Source of the DNA: Chloroflexota bacterium
Lineage (GTDB): Bacteria; Chloroflexota; Anaerolineae; Aggregatilineales; Aggregatilineaceae
Direction: 5' to 3'
NCBI GenBank assembly: GCA_016234525.1
Contig: JACRBK010000422.1
Location: 1-6,243 of the forward strand
DNA length: 6,243 bases
The notes beneath the pieces are model-generated. The model had not been told where the DNA came from, ran no database searches, and saw nothing but the letters and a program-made list of their open reading frames with translations. The first letter of the stretch is position 1. Each line of letters starts with the position of its first letter. A program made the position numbers and the translations under genes. This document shows, piece after piece, positions 5,487 to 6,243 of the stretch.

Positions 5487-5570
5487 TGATAAGTTAGTCA
5501 TTCAGATTCAAAATCATCTGGCGATTATCCGCAGTCCGAAATGATGGATGTCTGCAAAAACTGACACTCG
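5479..5570 (+). pseudogene. Relic 5' end of the MNNDKL gene, frameshifted
   Basis: This frame overlaps the stop of acetyltransferase copy 1 by ATGAATAA and reads MNNDKLVIQIQNHLA before diverging, ending at a TGA at 5542-5544 after 21 codons. It matches the intact start at 6189 (MNNDKLMVLLQNHLARYP). After GCG at 5521-5523, the intact copy has CGTTATCC and this one has ATTATCC, so one base has been lost. Restoring the frame gives YPQSEMMDVCKN and then a stop at 5561-5563, so recognisable coding sequence probably ran about 28 codons before the ribosome binding site of copy 2. It is best read as the truncated leftover of the downstream gene after tandem duplication. Translation of a 21-residue peptide remains possible because the overlap start is preserved. 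Confidence 0.72.
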
Positions 5571-5581
5571 TAAGGAGTCTT

Positions 5582-6196
5582 ATGTTACCAGGATTATTAG
5601 TGAATCTCGTCGCGTATGACGAAGATTTTATGGCGCGTGAAGTCGGTTGGATGAACGGCCCGATGGGCGAATGGTGGGGCGCAGACGGTTTGGCGACCGA
5701 ATCCAGCCAGCGGCAGCGGCGTGAGCAGCGCCGGGCTGATGTCGAAGCGGGGCGGGCGACTCGTTTCGGAGTCCAGACCAAAACGGGCGAACCGATTGGT
5801 ATATTCGTGCTGCGCGACATTGATCCCTATCACCGGACTGCCGAAGTCGGCGCAGGAATCGGTGATCCGGCCTATTGGAGCGGGGGCTATGGGTCTGACT
5901 GTATGCTGTTGGTCGTGCAGTATGCGTTCGATTGGCTGGACCTGCGGCGGTTATTTCTCACCACGCGCGGCGATAACTTTCGGGCGCAGCGCCAGATCGA
6001 AAAATGTGGTTTTAGACGCGAAGCCGCCAGCCGCCTGAAAATATTGACCAGCCAGGGGCAGTATCAAGATTCGTTATATTATGGGTTGATGCGCTCTGAA
6101 TGGCCGGGCCGTGACGAGATGGTCGAACGGCTCAAACTGCGCGAAAAGGCCGAAGCGCAAAAACTTCGGGCAGCTGAAGGACAACATCATGAATAA
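5582..6196 (+). CDS. GNAT acetyltransferase, tandem copy 2 (RimJ/RimL-like)
   Basis: The 204-residue paralogue of the gene at 4872, with the same architecture: acetyl-CoA loop YWSGGYGSD (98-106), helix DNFRAQRQIEKCGF (131-144) and a charged C-terminal helix. The block of residues 79-106 is identical in both proteins. Differences concentrate in residues 1-78 (for example 14-15 KR to ED, 44-46 QPQ to RQR, 59-61 LSC to ATR), the region that usually shapes the acceptor pocket in this fold, so substrate choice may differ. AAGGAG (5572-5577) lies 4 nt before ATG5582, a better ribosome site than that of copy 1. The stop overlaps the next gene's ATG by 8 nt (ATGAATAA), implying translational coupling. 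Because it adjoins the intact downstream gene, its 3' neighbourhood is probably the original arrangement. Acceptor unknown. Confidence 0.88.
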   Translation: MLPGLLVNLVAYDEDFMAREVGWMNGPMGEWWGADGLATESSQRQRREQRRADVEAGRATRFGVQTKTGEPIGIFVLRDIDPYHRTAEVGAGIGDPAYWSGGYGSDCMLLVVQYAFDWLDLRRLFLTTRGDNFRAQRQIEKCGFRREAASRLKILTSQGQYQDSLYYGLMRSEWPGRDEMVERLKLREKAEAQKLRAAEGQHHE

Positions 6197-6243
6197 TGAC
6201 AAGTTAATGGTTCTGCTTCAAAATCATCTGGCGCGTTATCCTC
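6189..6243 (+). CDS. Start of an unidentified gene, cut by the window end
   Basis: ATG6189 opens a frame of 18 codons plus one base, reading MNNDKLMVLLQNHLARYP, that continues past the window. It overlaps the acetyltransferase stop as ATGAATAA, the classic pattern of translationally coupled genes, and has no separate ribosome site except the AAGGACAAC stretch inside the preceding gene. The same start occurs as a decayed relic at 5479, which supports it being a true gene. The HLARYP motif near an N-terminus reminds me of an uncharacterised Chloroflexota family, but too little is visible to assign a function. Confidence 0.7.
   Translation, partial: MNNDKLMVLLQNHLARYP

Larger units (their letters stand above)
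4872..6243 (+). repeat. Tandem duplication, 710-bp period (acetyltransferase plus start of next gene)
   Basis: Copy 1 (4872 to about 5560) and copy 2 (5582 to beyond 6243) align at a constant 710-bp offset from the acetyltransferase ATG (4872/5582) through the ATG of the following frame (5479/6189), with no indels across that span. Identical stretches include 5105-5143 with 5815-5853 (39 nt) and 5406-5443 with 6116-6153 (38 nt). Similarity continues at least 45 nt into the downstream gene. Upstream, both copies have CTGACA followed by a purine-rich ribosome site and GTCTTATGTTA, so the unit may begin shortly before the start codon. Confidence 0.9.

Noticed and set aside
1..6243. A new defence or biosynthetic gene system spanning the window
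   Set aside because: The genes lie on alternating strands, have no shared promoter and belong to unrelated housekeeping or accessory families; only the acetyltransferase pair and its coupled neighbour form a unit.

Overview
This 6.2 kb window looks like chromosomal DNA of a moderately GC-rich, free-living bacterium. I lean towards Chloroflexota (Anaerolineae-like). The reasons are the short GTAGGGG...CCCCTAC and CCCCTCTCC...GGAGAGGGG palindromes between genes, the TolB-like propeller lipoprotein with SPDG repeats, and the RimJ/L-type acetyltransferases. This is recollection and inference, not a database result. No tRNA, rRNA, CRISPR array, transposase or phage gene is visible.

Layout. 1-128: a G-rich hairpin, then a 37-bp almost pure A/T tract with a TATAAT box. 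129-881 (+): exported dienelactone-hydrolase-family protein. 887-2080 (-): soluble histidine kinase with an N-terminal degenerate receiver domain, convergent with the hydrolase and 5 bp from it. 2220-3467 (-): beta-propeller lipoprotein, upstream of the kinase on the same strand. 3468-3633: divergent intergenic region. 3634-4695 (+): Mrp/ApbC P-loop ATPase with an N-terminal DUF59 domain. 4696-4871: intergenic repeats and a G-quadruplex motif. 4872-5486 and 5582-6196 (+): two tandem GNAT acetyltransferase paralogues. A new gene starts at 6189 and runs off the window.

The most informative structure is at the right end. The two acetyltransferase genes are an exact 710-bp-offset tandem duplication. 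The start of the downstream gene was duplicated with them. Copy 2 is followed, through an ATGAATAA overlap, by a gene beginning MNNDKL. Copy 1 is followed, through the same overlap, by a 21-codon relic beginning MNNDKL that is broken by a one-base frameshift. The window therefore records gene-pair duplication followed by decay of one partner. Conservation between the acetyltransferases is uneven: about 65% identity in the first 78 residues and about 88% in the rest, with long stretches of identical DNA. This suggests gene conversion or a diverging substrate-recognition half.

The other genes do not form an obvious pathway. Several carry informative departures from their families: a Mrp protein without the C-terminal CxxC, a kinase receiver without its phospho-acceptor Asp, and a dienelactone hydrolase with Ser where the classical Glu usually sits. 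I see no convincing wholly new system. The duplication with its relic, and the cysteine-poor Mrp, deserve the second look.
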